Shown here: in pieces, positions 56,304-64,000 of the stretch
Numbering within the stretch: position 1 is the stretch's first letter
Layout of the letters: each line of letters begins with the position of its first letter
Assembly (NCBI RefSeq): GCF_028471945.1
Contig: NZ_CP110128.1
Span: 1,724,501 to 1,788,500 of the forward strand
Direction of reading: 5' to 3'
DNA length: 64,000 nt
From: Pseudomonas sp. WJP1
Lineage (GTDB): Bacteria; Pseudomonadota; Gammaproteobacteria; Pseudomonadales; Pseudomonadaceae
Translations under genes and position numbers: made by a program
Notes under the pieces: generated by a model
The model's database searches: none
What the model was told of the DNA's origin: nothing
What the model saw: the letters and a program-made list of their open reading frames with translations, nothing else

Positions 56304-56869
56304 TGGCTGGCAGGTTGATCTATCTCATCGGGCCTTCAGGTTCGGGCAAGGACAGCCTGCTCGATGCCGCGCGAGCGCGGTTGGCCGAGCGTGGCTGCCG
56401 TATCGTGCGGCGGGTCATCACGCGTTCGGCCGAAGCCGTGGGCGAGGCGGCGCTGGGCGTCAGCCCGCAGCAGTTCGTCGAGATGCGGGCCCAGGGCGCG
56501 TTTGCCCTGAGCTGGCACGCCAACGGTCTGTACTACGGCATCCCGCGAGAAATCGACGATTGGCTGGCCGCTGGACAGGACGTGCTGGTGAATGGCTCGC
56601 GGGGGCATTTGCAGAATACTCGCGAGCGTTATCCGAACGTGTTGGCGGTGTTGCTGACCGTGGACCAGGCGGTGTTGCGCCAGCGCCTGCTGGCGCGTGG
56701 GCGTGAGTCCGTGGCAGAGGTCGATCAGCGCCTGGCGCGCAATGCCCGCTTCAGCGAGCGTCTGCTGGCCAATGATCCGACCGTGCAGGTGCTCGACAAC
56801 TCCGGGCCCCTGGAGCGCACCGTCGAACGACTCCTGGCCTGCCTCGACGAGCCCGCGGCATGCGCTTGA
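56303..56869 (+). CDS. phnN: Ribose 1,5-bisphosphate phosphokinase PhnN
   Basis: A 188-residue GMP-kinase-like P-loop protein starting at MAGRLIYLIGPSGSGKDSLL; GGGGGGAG precedes ATG 56303. LSWHANGLYYGIPREID, NGSRGHL and the basic helices RARLL/ARGRE support PhnN, which makes PRPP from ribose 1,5-bisphosphate. It appears intact but the C-P lyase operon it belongs to is absent here apart from a phnM scar. Confidence 0.88.
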   Translation: MAGRLIYLIGPSGSGKDSLLDAARARLAERGCRIVRRVITRSAEAVGEAALGVSPQQFVEMRAQGAFALSWHANGLYYGIPREIDDWLAAGQDVLVNGSRGHLQNTRERYPNVLAVLLTVDQAVLRQRLLARGRESVAEVDQRLARNARFSERLLANDPTVQVLDNSGPLERTVERLLACLDEPAACA

Positions 56870-56951
56870 GGTGTTGGCGATTCTTTCGCTGAAAACCTTC
56901 CTTCATCACACCCCGCAATACAACCGAACGTCGTACTTGCAGTTTTTGTGC

Positions 56952-56980
56952 TTGAGTAAAGATAACTCTAGGGTTATTTT
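56952..56980 (+). promoter_or_regulatory. Candidate hicAB promoter with internal palindrome
   Basis: TTGAGT (56952-56957), 17 nt, TATTTT (56975-56980). The spacer holds the imperfect palindrome TAACTCTAGGGTTA (56963-56976), a possible HicB operator. Speculative. Confidence 0.35.
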
Positions 56981-57008
56981 TGTTGAGGCCGAAGCAAGGA
57001 GGCTGGTG

Positions 57009-57221
57009 GTGCAAAGCAGGCTATTGATCAAGGAATTGATGGAGGCGGGTTGGGCCCTGGACCGGGTCACTGGCAGTCATCACATCTTCACCCACCGTTA
57101 CAACCCGTACACCATTCCCGTTCCCCATCCGAAAAAGGATTTGCCGGTCGGGACGGTCAAGAGCATCAGGAGGCGAGCCGGGCTGTACTGCCCGCCAGCC
57201 AGTTACGCAGGAGATCCATAA
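57009..57221 (+). CDS. hicA: HicA-type mRNA interferase toxin
   Basis: A 70-residue HicA with dsRBD-like fold and the catalytic His24 in RVTGSHHIFTH; PVPHPKKDLPVGTVKSI follows. AAGGAGG lies 6 nt before GTG 57009, which decides this start over GTG 57006 and the long upstream frame that overlaps phnN. It overlaps or abuts hicB. Confidence 0.88.
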   Translation: MQSRLLIKELMEAGWALDRVTGSHHIFTHRYNPYTIPVPHPKKDLPVGTVKSIRRRAGLYCPPASYAGDP

Positions 57222-57625
57222 TGCAATATCCAATCTGTATCGAATGGGGCGATGAGAACACCGCCATCGGTATCCAGATCCCCGATATCCCAGGTGCGGT
57301 AACCGCCGGGGATAGCTTTGAAGAGGCCTACAACGCAGCCGTCGAGATTGCCCACATCATGCTGCAGGAATTGGCGGCGGATGGCGAGCCGATTCCGATG
57401 CCGACTTCGGCTTCGGTGCATCGCAGTAATCCCGAGTTCGCCGACATGGGCTGGGGCATGCTGGAGCTGGACATCTCGCCGTACCTGGGCAAGACCGAGA
57501 AGGTCAACGTGACGTTGCCTGGCTATGTGATCCAGCGCATTGACCGTTATGTGCGCGAGCACAATGTCAAAAGCCGGTCGTCGTTCCTGGCGGATGCGGC
57601 GATGGAGAAACTGGTGCGCAATTGA
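57221..57625 (+). CDS. hicB: HicB-type antitoxin
   Basis: A 134-residue antitoxin: N-terminal HicB RNase H-like fold (PDIPGAVTAGDSFEEAYNA) and C-terminal ribbon-helix-helix (VNVTLPGYVIQRIDRYVREH). The ATG overlaps the hicA stop (TAATG), so the pair is coupled. Confidence 0.9.
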   Translation: MQYPICIEWGDENTAIGIQIPDIPGAVTAGDSFEEAYNAAVEIAHIMLQELAADGEPIPMPTSASVHRSNPEFADMGWGMLELDISPYLGKTEKVNVTLPGYVIQRIDRYVREHNVKSRSSFLADAAMEKLVRN

Positions 57626-57672
57626 AGTGAACCTGGCGGGCGATCCGACTCGCCCGCCAGGTGCTTGAGTCT

Positions 57673-58878
57673 TTACGCCGTCGCCAACGAAGCCTTCTGC
57701 GAAACACTCAGGAACCGCAACAACGCCAGCAATGGAAACGCGCTGCCGACCACCACGATCCACAACCAGCCGCCGTGCTCATACACCGCACTGGCCACGG
57801 ATGAGCCAAATGCGCCGCCGATGAAGATGCTGGTCATGTACAACGCATTGAGGCGGCTGCGGCTTTTGGCGTCCAGGGCGTAGACCGCGCGTTGGCCGAG
57901 GACCATGTTCATTTGCACGCAGAAGTCCAGGACCACGCCGGTCACGGCCAAGCCGATCACGCTGTAGGCGGGGTGGATGAAGGCGGGCAGGAAGCTCAGG
58001 CTGGCGCACAGCAGGGCCAGCAATGAAGCGATGCGGGTGTGCCCGGCGTCGGCCAGGCGTCCGGCGATAGGCGCGGCAATGGCGCCGATTGCGCCGACCA
58101 GGGCGAAAATTGCGATCTGGCTTTGCGACAGGCCATGATTGCGCGCCAGTTCCAGCGGCACGGCGGTCCAGAACAGGCTGAACGTGGCGAACATGCACCC
58201 TTGGTAGAACGCCCGCTGGCGCAATACCGGCTGTTGGCGCAGCAACGTCCAGAGCGAGCCCAGCAATTGGCCGTAGGACGCGCTGTGGTCAGGCTGGCGC
58301 TTGGGGATGGTCAGCGCCAGCACGATGCTGATCGCCGCCATCAATAGCGCGGCAATCACAAACATGGCCCGCCAGCCGAAATGATCCGCCACCACGCTGG
58401 ACACCGGTCGCGCCAGCAAGATTCCCAACAACAAACCGCCCATGATCCCGCCGACCACGCGGCCGCGAGATTCTTCCGGCGCCAGGTGCGCGGCCAGCGG
58501 AATCAGGATCTGCACCGACACCGAGCTGAAGCCCACCAGTAGCGAAATCAGCAAGAACAGGTTCGGTTGATCGGTGAACGCCGCGCCCAGCAGGCTGGCA
58601 ATGGCCACCAGGGTGGTGATGATCATCAGCCGGCGGTTTTCCAGCAGATCACCCAGGGGCACGAGGAAAAACAGGCCCAGGGCATAGCCGATCTGGGTCA
58701 GCGACACGATCAGGCTGGCCATGGTGCTGGTCAGGCCGATGTCCGGTGCGATCAGGCCGATGATCGGCTGCGCATAGTAGATGTTCGCGACGATCGCACC
58801 ACAGCAGAAGGCGAACAGCAGCACCATGCCTCGGGTCATTGTCGCGGTGCCATGGGGCAGCTGGGTCGCTGGGTTCAT
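57673..58878 (-). CDS. Major facilitator superfamily transporter
   Basis: A 401-residue, 12-TM MFS protein. LGDLLENRRLMII is motif A in the TM2-3 loop, and ARPVSSVVADHFGWRAMF lies after TM5. The N-terminus YYAQPIIGLIAPDIG resembles drug/sugar efflux subfamilies; substrate unknown. Transcribed away from a small lipoprotein gene with a 212-nt gap. Confidence 0.88.
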   Translation of the reverse strand: MNPATQLPHGTATMTRGMVLLFAFCCGAIVANIYYAQPIIGLIAPDIGLTSTMASLIVSLTQIGYALGLFFLVPLGDLLENRRLMIITTLVAIASLLGAAFTDQPNLFLLISLLVGFSSVSVQILIPLAAHLAPEESRGRVVGGIMGGLLLGILLARPVSSVVADHFGWRAMFVIAALLMAAISIVLALTIPKRQPDHSASYGQLLGSLWTLLRQQPVLRQRAFYQGCMFATFSLFWTAVPLELARNHGLSQSQIAIFALVGAIGAIAAPIAGRLADAGHTRIASLLALLCASLSFLPAFIHPAYSVIGLAVTGVVLDFCVQMNMVLGQRAVYALDAKSRSRLNALYMTSIFIGGAFGSSVASAVYEHGGWLWIVVVGSAFPLLALLRFLSVSQKASLATA

Positions 58879-59090
58879 AACGTGTCTCGATGGAAATAAG
58901 GGAATGCGCGCAGGCTAAAGGCCCGATTGAGGCAGCGGAAGGGTAATTGGAGTGATAGTAATTATTTCATTGCGCGATGTGTGAGTGAGCAAGCACCACC
59001 GGCCATCCGAAGAGCGGCCCGTTTTCCCGTGACAGCTAAAATCTATTGGGGGATCACTTCAACGTGTCCTTACAAAGCGGGAGTATCACG

Positions 59091-59534
59091 ATGAAAATCG
59101 TATCTTCGCTGGCGTTGGTGGTAGCGGTTGGGTCGATCTATGGTTGCTCGACAGTGCCTGATCGTCAGGTCACCAACGTTCCCATGAGCGCTACTTCCAT
59201 CAATGCCGGGAACATCGCCCGGCCAATCATGATGCCCGACGGGCAAGCAACAGTGTTCTGGTTTGCTGTCAGTGGAGAATCCATGGGTAGCGCGTTACCA
59301 GGTCGTTTGCAGGCCTATATCTACCCGGGAAGCTGTGGAAATCTGGGTGCCAAACCCACCTATGACATGAATGACGGCCCGAATGCGCGGTTCTATTCGC
59401 AAGCGTCCATGCAATATTTCTGGAAAAGCGCACCCGTACCGGTCGAGACACTTCGAGCGGGGGGCTATGCGTTGGTGGTGCGTGAAAGCCCGGCCGATGG
59501 TCACCAGGCTATCTTCTGCGGCAATCTGAGCTGA
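59091..59534 (+). CDS. Small lipoprotein of unknown function
   Basis: A 147-residue protein with a lipoprotein signal (VVAVGSIYGCS; Cys near residue 19). The mature part shows beta-rich segments with conserved Cys (YPGSCGNLG, AIFCGN) likely forming one disulfide. ATG 59091 follows GGGAG. No family recognised. Confidence 0.7.
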   Translation: MKIVSSLALVVAVGSIYGCSTVPDRQVTNVPMSATSINAGNIARPIMMPDGQATVFWFAVSGESMGSALPGRLQAYIYPGSCGNLGAKPTYDMNDGPNARFYSQASMQYFWKSAPVPVETLRAGGYALVVRESPADGHQAIFCGNLS

Positions 59535-59548
59535 AACACCCATAACAC

Positions 59549-59652
59549 CCTGTAGGAGCGAGCCTGCTCGCGATGAACTTCAACGATGACGCGGGCTGTC
59601 TGAATGCCCTCGTTGTCCCGGCGTCCATCGCGAGCAGGCTCGCTCCTACAGG
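59549..59652. repeat. REP doublet between lipoprotein gene and sbp
   Basis: CCTGTAGGAGCGAGCCTGCT... at 59549-59575 is inverted perfectly at 59626-59652 (27-bp arms). It lies between convergent genes, consistent with a bidirectional terminator or stabiliser. Confidence 0.9.
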
Positions 59653-59658
59653 TGGTGG

Positions 59659-60654
59659 TTACTGGGCGTAAATCTGATCGAAAATCCCGCCATCATTGAA
59701 GTGGGTTTTCTGCACGGTGCGCCAGTCGCCGAAGGTTTTCTCTACCGACAGGAAGTCCACTTTCGGGAAGCGGTCGGTGTACTTGGCCAGCACGGCCGGA
59801 TCACGCGGACGCAGGTAGTTGGCGGCGGCGATTTCCTGGCCTTGCGGCGACCACAGGTACTTCAGGTATTCCTCGGCAGCGGCGCGGGTGCCTTTCTTGT
59901 CGACGGTCTTGTCGACCACCGACACCGGTGGCTCAGCCTCGGCGGAGACGCTTGGGTAAATGACTTCGAACTGATCGCGGCCAAACTCACGGGCGATCAT
60001 TTCCGCTTCGTTTTCGAAAGTCACCAGCACGTCGCCGATCTGGTTGGTCATGAAGGTTGTCGTCGCGGCGCGGCCACCGGTGTCCAGGACCGGAGCTTGC
60101 TTGAACAGCTTGCCGACGAAGTCCTTGGCCTTGTTTTCGTCGCCGCCATTTTTCAGCACGTAACCCCAGGCCGAGAGGTAGGTGTAGCGGCCGTTACCTG
60201 AAGTCTTCGGGTTTGGCACGATGACTTGCACACCGTCCTTGAGCAAGTCTGGCCAGTCTTTCAGGGCTTTCGGGTTGCCTTTGCGCACGATGAACACGGT
60301 GGCCGAGGTGAACGGCGCGCTGTTGTTCGGCAGGCGGGTGACCCAGTTGTCCGGGACCAGTTTGCCGTTATCGGCCAGGGCGTTGATGTCGGTGGCCATG
60401 TTCATGGTGATCACGTCCGCGGGCAGGCCATCGATAACCGAGCGCGCCTGTTTGCTGGAGCCACCGAAGGACATCTGCAAGGTGATGTTTTCGTTGTGTT
60501 CGGCTTGCCAGTGTTTCTGGAACGCAGTGTTGTAGTCCTTGTAGAAATCGCGCATCACGTCGTAGGAAACGTTGAGCAGGGTCGGTGCGGCCTGGGCCAC
60601 GCTGGCCAGTGCCAGGCCAGCGGCGAGAAGTGAGGCGCCAAAGAGTTTTTTCAC
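59659..60654 (-). CDS. sbp: Sulfate-binding periplasmic protein
   Basis: A 331-residue substrate-binding protein with signal peptide (ending SVAQA) and Sbp/CysP motifs: LLNVSYDVMRDFYKDYN, SFGGSSKQARSV, NPKTSGNGRYTYL. It starts at GTG 60654 after AAGGAA. No cysTWA transporter genes are adjacent, so it is an orphan binding protein serving a permease elsewhere. Confidence 0.92.
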   Translation of the reverse strand: MKKLFGASLLAAGLALASVAQAAPTLLNVSYDVMRDFYKDYNTAFQKHWQAEHNENITLQMSFGGSSKQARSVIDGLPADVITMNMATDINALADNGKLVPDNWVTRLPNNSAPFTSATVFIVRKGNPKALKDWPDLLKDGVQVIVPNPKTSGNGRYTYLSAWGYVLKNGGDENKAKDFVGKLFKQAPVLDTGGRAATTTFMTNQIGDVLVTFENEAEMIAREFGRDQFEVIYPSVSAEAEPPVSVVDKTVDKKGTRAAAEEYLKYLWSPQGQEIAAANYLRPRDPAVLAKYTDRFPKVDFLSVEKTFGDWRTVQKTHFNDGGIFDQIYAQ

Positions 60655-60758
60655 TGCGAATTCCTTGTTCGAGAAGATGTTTTTGTAAAAAACGAGGCAA
60701 TTTGCCAGCGACTATAGCCGGGCTCGCATAGTCGTTTAAAGATTAAAAAGCTCTGTGC

Positions 60759-61583
60759 TTATTCTATTTTCTTGAACAATGCATTGCCGCAGCGAGAGCA
60801 GAACGCGGCGCCGTGTTCATGGTTGTTCTTCTTGCACACCGGGCAATCATGTTGCAGCTGTTCGCCACGCATCGCGTTGGCGAGTTCGGCGGTAAAAATT
60901 CCGGTGGGTACGGCGATGATCGAGTAACCGGTGATCATGACCAGCGAGGAAATCACCTGGCCCAATGGCGTCTTCGGCACGATGTCGCCAAAACCCACGG
61001 TGGTAAGGGTCACGATGGCCCAGTAGATGCCTTTGGGAATGCTGGTAAAGCCGTGCTCGGGGCCTTCGATCACGTACATCAGCGTGCCGAATACCGTCAC
61101 CAGGGTGCAGACGCTGACCAGGAACACCACGATTTTCTGCTTGCTGCCACGCAACGCCGACATCAGGTAATTGGCTTGCTTCAGGTAAGGGCTGAGCTTG
61201 AGCACGCGGAATATCCGCAGCATCCGGATGATCCGGATAATCAACAGGTACTGCGCATCGGCGTAATACAGCGCCAGGATGCCGGGCACGATCGCCAGCA
61301 AATCCACCAGTCCATAGAAGCTGAAGGCGTAGCGCAGGGGCTTGGGCGAACAGTACAGGCGCAGGCCATATTCGATGGCGAAGATGACGGTGAAGCCCCA
61401 CTCGATATACGCCAGCACGTCGGCGTAGTTGCGGTGAACGGTATCGATGCTGTCGAGCATCACGATCACCAGGCTGGCGAGGATGATCAACAGCAATATG
61501 CCGTCGAAGCGCCGACCCGCCTTGGTGTCGCTCTGGAAAATCATGACGTAGAGGTCTTCACGCCAGTTTTTGCTGCTGTCCAT
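60759..61583 (-). CDS. Voltage-gated-type potassium channel with C-terminal zinc ribbon
   Basis: A 274-residue six-TM ion channel. S4 carries regularly spaced Arg (IIRIIRMLRIFRVLKL), the pore has the selectivity filter LTTVGFGDIVP, and the C-terminus ends with a Cys-pair ribbon CPVCKKN...FCSRCG. ATG 61583 is taken as start; TTG 61601 is an alternative. Downstream of and co-directional with the urea transporter gene. Confidence 0.88.
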   Translation of the reverse strand: MDSSKNWREDLYVMIFQSDTKAGRRFDGILLLIILASLVIVMLDSIDTVHRNYADVLAYIEWGFTVIFAIEYGLRLYCSPKPLRYAFSFYGLVDLLAIVPGILALYYADAQYLLIIRIIRMLRIFRVLKLSPYLKQANYLMSALRGSKQKIVVFLVSVCTLVTVFGTLMYVIEGPEHGFTSIPKGIYWAIVTLTTVGFGDIVPKTPLGQVISSLVMITGYSIIAVPTGIFTAELANAMRGEQLQHDCPVCKKNNHEHGAAFCSRCGNALFKKIE

Positions 61584-61604
61584 GGATAACGCCTGACTCA
61601 ATGA

Positions 61605-62519
61605 TCAGCGCAGCCTAGGTTGATTCTCCCCGGGAGCGCAAGGCGCAGTGGCCCCCGTCGCCTTGGCGAGCACTTGAGCAGGCGCACGAATCAGCCAGCA
61701 GGCGAGGATGAACGGTGCGGTCAGCGTGGGCAGTCCAATCGCGGCAAACATCGGCGTCAGCAGCAACGCGCAGGCAATGCCGACCAATGGCAGCCACGGT
61801 TGCTGGCGCTGCGCGCTGAAGGCGAGGGCGGCGAGCACGGCGTTATAGCCACCCAGGCCCAGCAGTGCGGTGTAGAAGTCGTGGTGCAGCAGGTTCCAAC
61901 CCATGCCCGCTACAGACGCCAACATCGCCCAGCAAAAGGCGCGACGATCAGCGATCAGCAAACCGGCGGCAATCATCGAGCCGGCCAGCGGATGACCGAG
62001 GAACATCACCTGGCCGAGGCCTTTGAGGGGGGCGGCGAGCATGTTCAGCGTGCTGACCTCGATCAGATGCGCCTCGGTCGAGGGCGTGGCGAAGCATAGC
62101 AGCACCCAGCTCAACCCCACGAAAGGCGCGGTGTAGGCGGGCAGGTACTGGCTGACACGGGCGCGTTTGAGCCACTGTTGCGTGAGCATGGCGCTCAGGC
62201 CGCCAGCGGCGAGGATCAGCAGCGGCGACATCGCTGACCATGGGAAATACAGGCTGATCAACAACCCAAGCAGGACGCCGTTATAACTGTAGAGTCCGGC
62301 CTGGCGGTCGGCCTTGGCGTAGCCGCGACGTTGCGCGGTGAGCAATCCGGCGACGCCACCGAGCAGCGCACCGCCAAGCAAGGCTGGCGCGGTAAACAGG
62401 ATGGCGAGCAGGCACAGTAGACCAAACAGCGGATGGCGCTGGAGGAAGATTTGACTGAAACCGTTGAGCAAGGCTTCGGCCCAGTCGGGGCAGTGGGTGT
62501 TGAAGTGGTTGGCAGGCAT
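61605..62519 (-). CDS. Urea transporter (UT/SLC14 family)
   Basis: A 304-residue, about ten-TM protein with the two symmetric family motifs LPAYTAPF and LPTLTAPF and SYNGVLLGLLISLYFPW / GGYNAVLAALA. It would allow channel-like urea uptake. No urease gene lies in the window; the 3' end is 21 nt from the channel gene. Confidence 0.85.
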   Translation of the reverse strand: MPANHFNTHCPDWAEALLNGFSQIFLQRHPLFGLLCLLAILFTAPALLGGALLGGVAGLLTAQRRGYAKADRQAGLYSYNGVLLGLLISLYFPWSAMSPLLILAAGGLSAMLTQQWLKRARVSQYLPAYTAPFVGLSWVLLCFATPSTEAHLIEVSTLNMLAAPLKGLGQVMFLGHPLAGSMIAAGLLIADRRAFCWAMLASVAGMGWNLLHHDFYTALLGLGGYNAVLAALAFSAQRQQPWLPLVGIACALLLTPMFAAIGLPTLTAPFILACWLIRAPAQVLAKATGATAPCAPGENQPRLR

Positions 62520-62555
62520 TTTTTTCAGTGTGTCAAAGGGAGCCGAGTCGCCTGT

Positions 62556-62620
62556 TTCGCGGGCAAGCCTCGCTCCTACTGGGATACGCTGTCCCCGTAG
62601 GAGCGAGGCTTGCCCGCGAA
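62556..62620. repeat. REP doublet between urea transporter and pyruvate kinase genes
   Basis: TTCGCGGGCAAGCCTCGCTC... at 62556-62579 inverted perfectly at 62597-62620 (24-bp arms, 17-nt loop). Confidence 0.9.
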
Positions 62621-62636
62621 GGGGCCAGTGCAGACG

Positions 62637-64000
62637 TTAGATCAACGTCTCGATACGCAAAGAGTTAGTCGACCCCGGCTGCCCAAACGGCACACCCGCG
62701 GTGATCAATAACGTATCACCGCGCTGCGCCATGCCCTGGGCCTGGGCAATTTCCAGCGCCGTAGAGCACACTTCGTCCACCTGGCGCAGGCGATCGTTGA
62801 CTACCGAGTGCACACCCCAAGCCACAGTCAGGCGACGAGCGGTTTGCCGATTTGGCGTCAGGTTGAGGATCGGCACCGTCGGCCGTTCCCGCGCCGCACG
62901 CAAACTCGAGGTGCCGGACTCGCTGTAGTTCACCAGCACCGCCACCGGCAGCACATTACTGATACGGCGAATCGCGCAGCTGATCGCATCGGAAACAGTC
63001 GCTTCGGCTTTCGGTCGGCTGACGTCCAGCTGGGTCTGGTAGTCCGGGCCGTTTTCCACCTGGCGGATGATCTTGCTCATCATCTGCACGGCTTCGAGCG
63101 GGTATTCGCCGGAGGCGGTTTCCGCCGACAGCATCACCGCGTCTGCACCTTCGGCCACCGCATTGGCGACATCGGTGACTTCGGCGCGGGTGGGCGCCGG
63201 GGAGAAACGCATCGATTCGAGCATCTGCGTCGCCACCACCACCGGCTTGCCCAGCTGGCGACAGGTAGCGATGATGTTTTTCTGGATCTGCGGCACGCTT
63301 TCGGCCGGCACTTCTACGCCCAGGTCACCGCGGGCGACCATGATTGCGTCGCTCAATTCAGCGATTTCGCGCAATTGCGTGACCGCTGACGGCTTCTCGA
63401 TCTTGGCCATCAGGAACGCCTTGTCGCCGATCAGCGCACGGGCTTCGCGAATGTCTTCAGGACGTTGCACGAACGACAGGGCCACCCAGTCCACCCCCAG
63501 TTCGAGGCCAAAGCTCAGGTCGCGGCGGTCTTTGGCGGTCAGCGGGCTCAGGTCGAGCACCGCTTGCGGCACGTTCACGCCCTTGCGGTCCGACAGCTCG
63601 CCGCCGTTGAGCACGGTGGTGTCGATTGCGTCGGCGTACTTGGTGACGACCCGCAGGCGCAGCTTGCCGTCATCCAGCAGCAGGTCCATGCCAGGTTCCA
63701 GCGCAGCGATGATTTCCGGGTGCGGCAGGTTGACCCGGCGTTCATCACCCGGCGTGGCATCGAGGTCCAGGCGCAGGGCTTGCCCGCGATGCAGTTGCAC
63801 CTTGCCGGCGGCAAATTTGCCGACCCGCAGTTTCGGCCCTTGCAGGTCCATCAGGATGCCCAGCGGATAATTCAGCTGGCGCTCGACTTCACGGATCCAT
63901 TGATAGCGTTTGGCGTGGTCGGCGTGATCGCCGTGGCTGAAGTTCAGGCGAAAGATATTGACTCCGGCCTGAACCAGTTGACGAATGTCATCGATCCCGT
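62637..64000 (-). CDS. pyk: Pyruvate kinase, 5' end beyond the window
   Basis: A 3'-complete pyruvate kinase. The frame is open through the window end; upstream codons read VNIFRLNFSHGDHADH, a conserved N-terminal segment, so the ATG at 63851 is internal. Active-site features: MDLQGPKLRVG, DRKGVNVP, FLMAKIEKPSAV, MVARGDLGVEVP and VMLSAETASGEYP. It converts phosphoenolpyruvate and ADP to pyruvate and ATP. Which Pseudomonas isozyme (PykA or PykF) cannot be settled here. Confidence 0.95.
   Translation of the reverse strand, partial: GIDDIRQLVQAGVNIFRLNFSHGDHADHAKRYQWIREVERQLNYPLGILMDLQGPKLRVGKFAAGKVQLHRGQALRLDLDATPGDERRVNLPHPEIIAALEPGMDLLLDDGKLRLRVVTKYADAIDTTVLNGGELSDRKGVNVPQAVLDLSPLTAKDRRDLSFGLELGVDWVALSFVQRPEDIREARALIGDKAFLMAKIEKPSAVTQLREIAELSDAIMVARGDLGVEVPAESVPQIQKNIIATCRQLGKPVVVATQMLESMRFSPAPTRAEVTDVANAVAEGADAVMLSAETASGEYPLEAVQMMSKIIRQVENGPDYQTQLDVSRPKAEATVSDAISCAIRRISNVLPVAVLVNYSESGTSSLRAARERPTVPILNLTPNRQTARRLTVAWGVHSVVNDRLRQVDEVCSTALEIAQAQGMAQRGDTLLITAGVPFGQPGSTNSLRIETLI

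Overview
The window reads as chromosomal DNA of a fluorescent pseudomonad (Pseudomonas fluorescens group). The basis is the gene order (flagellin glycosylation genes, fliC-flaG-fliD-fliS-fliT, fleQ-fleS-fleR, fliE-J, hsbA-hsbR-hptB, fliK-flhB, flhA-flhF-fleN-fliA, che2-type chemotaxis genes, ccm operon), GC-rich codon use, and several families of Pseudomonas REP elements. No tRNA, rRNA, CRISPR array or prophage was seen. The assignment comes from gene content and order, not from a database search.

Layout. 1-4439: a flagellin-modification block on the + strand (the 3' part of a large glycosyltransferase, a glycosyltransferase-methyltransferase fusion, a KAS III homologue). 4686-8400: filament genes fliC, flaG, fliD, fliS and fliT, with sigma28-type promoters before fliC and fliS. 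8572-12762: the regulators fleQ and fleSR. 13002-18737: fliEFGHIJ. 19051-21443: the HsbA/HsbR/HptB signalling module. 21545-28425: fliK and fliLMNOPQR-flhB. 28430-31900: an accessory, AT-richer island (PI-PLC-like secreted enzyme, REP-associated tyrosine transposase, small RHS/toxin-like protein) lying exactly between flhB and flhA. 32072-37222: flhA, flhF, fleN, fliA. 37389-46414: cheY, cheZ, cheA, cheB, motC, motD, a ParA-like and a CheW-like polar-localisation pair, cheW and a DUF2802 protein. 46575-48469 (- strand): a FlhB C-terminal-domain paralogue and a second FliK-like protein. 48668-56040: the complete cytochrome c maturation operon ccmABCDEFGHI plus a small lipoprotein. 56101-57625: a wrecked phnM, an intact phnN, and a hicAB toxin-antitoxin pair. 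57673-64000: an MFS transporter, a lipoprotein, a sulfate-binding protein, a K+ channel, a urea transporter and most of a pyruvate kinase.

How it works together. The first 48 kb is essentially one motility regulon. FleQ (sigma54 enhancer-binding protein, antagonised by FleN) drives class II operons. Sigma54 -24/-12 elements with exact GG-N10-GC spacing are visible upstream of fleS, fliE, fliK, fliL and flhA. FleSR continues the cascade, and FliA (sigma28) transcribes filament genes from TAAA-N15-GCCGATAA-type promoters. HsbR/HsbA/HptB probably link a phosphorelay to FlgM/sigma28 output. The che and mot genes provide steering and the second stator, and FlhF, FleN and the ParA/CheW-like pair set polar position and number.

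Most notable non-routine items: the decayed phosphonate locus (phnM fragments feeding into an intact phnN); the transposase-marked island separating flhB from flhA; an orphan RHS tip with no visible immunity gene; four copies of an acidic peptide repeat in the CheA linker; and at least three REP-type inverted-repeat families in operon gaps.
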